Assembly: GCA_018065165.1 (NCBI GenBank)
Contig: JAGHTV010000064.1
Location: forward strand, 1 to 7,625
Origin: Candidatus Sodaliphilus fimicaballi
GTDB lineage: Bacteria > Bacteroidota > Bacteroidia > Bacteroidales > Muribaculaceae
Reading direction: 5' to 3'
Length of the DNA: 7,625 nucleotides
Shown piece by piece: positions 5,973 through 7,625 of this stretch. A program made the translations under genes and the position numbers. How positions within the stretch are numbered: the stretch's first letter is position 1; every line of letters starts with the position of its first letter. A model generated the notes under the pieces. The model saw only the letters and a list, made by a program, of their open reading frames with translations, was not told the origin of the DNA and did not search any database.

Positions 5973-6932
5973 ATGAAAAAACTTAAAATATGGATTGAGT
6001 GTGCTCGCTTGCGCACATTGCCAGTGTCACTCTCGGGCGTAATCATAGCCATAGGCATCGCCCTGTGGCAAGGCACTTTCCGTTTGGTTCCTGCCGTCTT
6101 GTGTGTACTCTTTGCCTTACTGGCACAAATCGTGTCAAATATGGCCAACGAGTACTACGATTTTCTCAAGGGCACCGACAAACCAGGTCGAGTGGGGCCT
6201 CGCCGTGGCGTGACCGAGGGCGATATCACACCCAATAAATTGCGTAATGTCACCTTCGCGCTGCTGGTGCTCGATTGCATCGTGGGCTTGTGCCTGTTGC
6301 CTTATGGAGGCTTGTGGATGCTCCCCGTGGGCATCGTTATCGCAATATTTGCCTTGGCTTACAGTGCAGGACCTTACCCGCTCAGCTATCACGGCCTAGG
6401 CGAGGTCGCAGTGTTTATTTTCTTTGGCATCGTACCTGTCGTGTTCACTTATTTTGTTCAGTCTCATACGGTAAGGCCAGCCATTGAATTCAATCCACTT
6501 GTATTCCTGGCTTCAATGTCTATTGGTTTCATGGCAGTAAATGTATTGCTTATCAACAACTATCGCGATGTCGACGACGACCGTGACGCCAACAAGCGCA
6601 CCTCGGTTGTCATCTTTGGCCGCAAGCCAGCTGCCGCTGCCTACCTCATCAACGGCTATGTAGCCATGGGCCTGTTGTCACCACTATGGGTGGGTGTAGT
6701 GTTGAATTCGGTATTTATGCCCCTCATTTCGAGTGGCGAAACCTCATCGGCCTCACTGCCGCTATGGATACTTGCTGCTCCTGTCGTGTATCTGGTAATG
6801 CACACAGCCACATGGTACAAGCTCATCCATCGCGATGGCGTAGCGCTCAATCCACTGCTTGGAGGCACAGCCCGCAACATGTTGTTCTTCACCATCATCA
6901 TGTTTGCCGCCTTCTATGTAGGCCAACTATGA
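5973..6932 (+). CDS. menA: 1,4-dihydroxy-2-naphthoate polyprenyltransferase (MenA)
   Basis: MenA is an integral membrane prenyltransferase of the UbiA family. It attaches a polyprenyl chain to 1,4-dihydroxy-2-naphthoate, giving demethylmenaquinone, the precursor of the anaerobic respiratory quinone. The 319-residue length is normal. The first prenyl-diphosphate/Mg-binding motif is NEYYDFLKGTD (N59, D63, D69), followed by the conserved stretch from PGRVGPRRGVTEGDITP (71-87). The second Asp-rich motif is NNYRDVDDDRDANKRT (195-210, with D199, D203 and D205). Eight or nine hydrophobic segments are visible, for example about 38-58, 92-131, 143-163, 176-195, 222-246, 264-279 and 301-317. The DHNA substrate rather than 4-hydroxybenzoate is inferred from the MenA-like motif context and the anaerobic lineage. 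The ATG at 5973 has an A-rich start region and no Shine-Dalgarno sequence. No good TAnnTTTG promoter is visible just upstream. No other men gene is in view, so it appears as a single gene closed by its own terminator. Confidence 0.92.
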   Translation: MKKLKIWIECARLRTLPVSLSGVIIAIGIALWQGTFRLVPAVLCVLFALLAQIVSNMANEYYDFLKGTDKPGRVGPRRGVTEGDITPNKLRNVTFALLVLDCIVGLCLLPYGGLWMLPVGIVIAIFALAYSAGPYPLSYHGLGEVAVFIFFGIVPVVFTYFVQSHTVRPAIEFNPLVFLASMSIGFMAVNVLLINNYRDVDDDRDANKRTSVVIFGRKPAAAAYLINGYVAMGLLSPLWVGVVLNSVFMPLISSGETSSASLPLWILAAPVVYLVMHTATWYKLIHRDGVALNPLLGGTARNMLFFTIIMFAAFYVGQL

Positions 6933-6963
6933 AAAAAAGATTAATCCATAGCACGAAAACATT

Positions 6964-6996
6964 ATGCCAGCATCATTCAGATGTTGGCATTTTTTT
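6964..6996 (+). terminator. Strong intrinsic terminator after menA
   Basis: The arms ATGCCAGCATC (6964-6974) and GATGTTGGCAT (6980-6990) form an 11-pair stem with one G-U wobble and a five-base loop, followed by seven T residues (6990-6996). It lies 31 bases after the menA stop and ends the menA transcript before the next promoter. Confidence 0.93.
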
Positions 6997-7007
6997 GCAT
7001 ACTTATG

Positions 7008-7038
7008 TTGTGTATTTGATATTCTATTCGTAACTTTG
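7008..7038 (+). promoter_or_regulatory. Bacteroidetes-type promoter of the lipoprotein gene
   Basis: TTG at 7008-7010 and TAACTTTG at 7031-7038 (a perfect TAnnTTTG -7 box) are 20 bases apart, one more than the usual 19. The predicted transcription start falls at about 7042-7045, only five to eight bases before the ATG at 7050, so the mRNA would be nearly leaderless. The position between the menA terminator and the next gene supports the call. Confidence 0.65.
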
Positions 7039-7049
7039 GGACATATTAT

Positions 7050-7625
7050 ATGCGCGCGCGTCTGTTATACATATTGATTGTGTTAATAGCTTCAATCTCT
7101 TGCAGTTGCAATAATGGCAGCAAGGGGGTGGAGGATGCGGTGCCGTCGGTGTACTACTGGCGCACGGTGTTCTCTCTTGACTCGGTGGAGAGCGATTTCC
7201 TCAAGAAGTATGATGTGGGGCGCATGTATGTGCGTTACTTTGATGTTGTGGTGCGCGATGGCAAGGTTATGCCCAACGCGACCATCAAGTTCGCCCAGCC
7301 CATGCCTGCTGGCATTGAGGTTGTTCCCACGGTGTTCATTATGGAAAATTGCCTCTCTAAGGGCATGGATGGCATTGCCGTGCAACTCGTGAACCGCATC
7401 TTGCAGATGAATGAGACTCACGACATTGCTGGCGTCAAGGAGATACAGATCGATTGCGACTGGACCATACGCTCGCAGGAGAAGTATTATGCTTTCCTCA
7501 ACGAGGTGCGTGCAGCTCTCAAGGAGCATGGCATGCGACTCTCGGCTACCATACGCCTGCACCAGTTATCGCTCACTCCGCCACCCGTCGACTATGGCGT
7601 GCTCATGATGTACAACACTGGGGCC
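7050..7625 (+). CDS. Predicted lipoprotein of unknown function (3' end beyond window)
   Basis: An ATG at 7050 opens a frame of 192 codons with no stop before the window ends. The N terminus is a lipoprotein signal: basic MRAR, a hydrophobic stretch (5-17), then a lipobox ending in Cys at 18 (ASISC, with a second Cys at 20). This predicts membrane anchoring after signal peptidase II cleavage. The mature part has blocks that look like strands of an alpha/beta barrel: VYYWRTVFSLD (34-44), RMYVRYFDVVV (58-68), EVVPTVFIMENC (90-101), KEIQIDCDWT (130-139), RLSATIRLHQLS (163-174) and DYGVLMMYNTG (181-191). The pattern of a strand ending in DCDW resembles glycoside-hydrolase-like TIM barrels, but I cannot assign a catalytic role. 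From memory, similar uncharacterised lipoproteins occur in Bacteroidales. Base and codon use look like the neighbouring genes. It has its own promoter and is not linked in function to menA. Confidence 0.85.
   Translation, partial: MRARLLYILIVLIASISCSCNNGSKGVEDAVPSVYYWRTVFSLDSVESDFLKKYDVGRMYVRYFDVVVRDGKVMPNATIKFAQPMPAGIEVVPTVFIMENCLSKGMDGIAVQLVNRILQMNETHDIAGVKEIQIDCDWTIRSQEKYYAFLNEVRAALKEHGMRLSATIRLHQLSLTPPPVDYGVLMMYNTGA

Noticed and set aside
1..7625. Defence system, phage region or recently transferred island
   Set aside because: All genes are core metabolic or housekeeping types with similar base and codon use. No integrase, transposase, tRNA or attachment site was seen.

Overview
The window looks like ordinary chromosome from a member of the Bacteroidales. 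Three things suggest this. Two spacers carry the TAnnTTTG promoter box with a TTG element about 19-20 bases upstream, which is typical of Bacteroidetes. The genes lack Shine-Dalgarno sequences and have A/T-rich start regions. The protein sequences (aminotransferase, HisB, MenA, the last lipoprotein) read like Bacteroides/Prevotella-type versions. I cannot name a genus from sequence alone. All genes are on the + strand. I see no mobile element, CRISPR array, RNA gene or phage gene.

Layout: (1) 1-1185, an aspartate-aminotransferase-like PLP enzyme that lacks only its first few codons. (2) 1186-1479, a spacer holding a promoter, a 19-codon leader peptide with ten consecutive histidine codons, and mutually exclusive antiterminator and terminator hairpins. 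Together these form a complete histidine attenuator. (3) 1480-5792, tightly packed hisG-hisD-hisC-hisB, with 2-base spacing or short overlaps at every junction. (4) 5793-5972, a spacer with an imperfect inverted-repeat element built from 9-base tandem units. (5) 5973-6932, menA for menaquinone synthesis, followed by a strong intrinsic terminator at 6964-6996. (6) 7008-7625, a promoter and the start of a lipoprotein gene of unknown function that runs off the window.

How the parts work together: HisG, HisD, HisC and HisB cover the first step (ATP phosphoribosyltransferase), imidazoleglycerol-phosphate dehydration, transamination, histidinol-phosphate dephosphorylation and the final oxidation to histidine. 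The middle steps (HisI/E, HisA, HisH, HisF) are not here and must be encoded elsewhere. The leader couples transcription of the operon to histidyl-tRNA supply. A ribosome stalled on the His run leaves 1338-1346 free to capture 1400-1408 and prevents termination. A ribosome that reaches the stop codon covers 1338-1346 and lets the terminator 1400-1436 form.

The most interesting item is this attenuator. It implies ribosome-RNA polymerase coupling in a phylum where leader-peptide attenuation is much less studied than in enteric bacteria. Second-rank items are the spacer repeat element, the loss of zinc-ligand cysteines in the HisB phosphatase domain, and the unknown lipoprotein with its very short 5' untranslated region.
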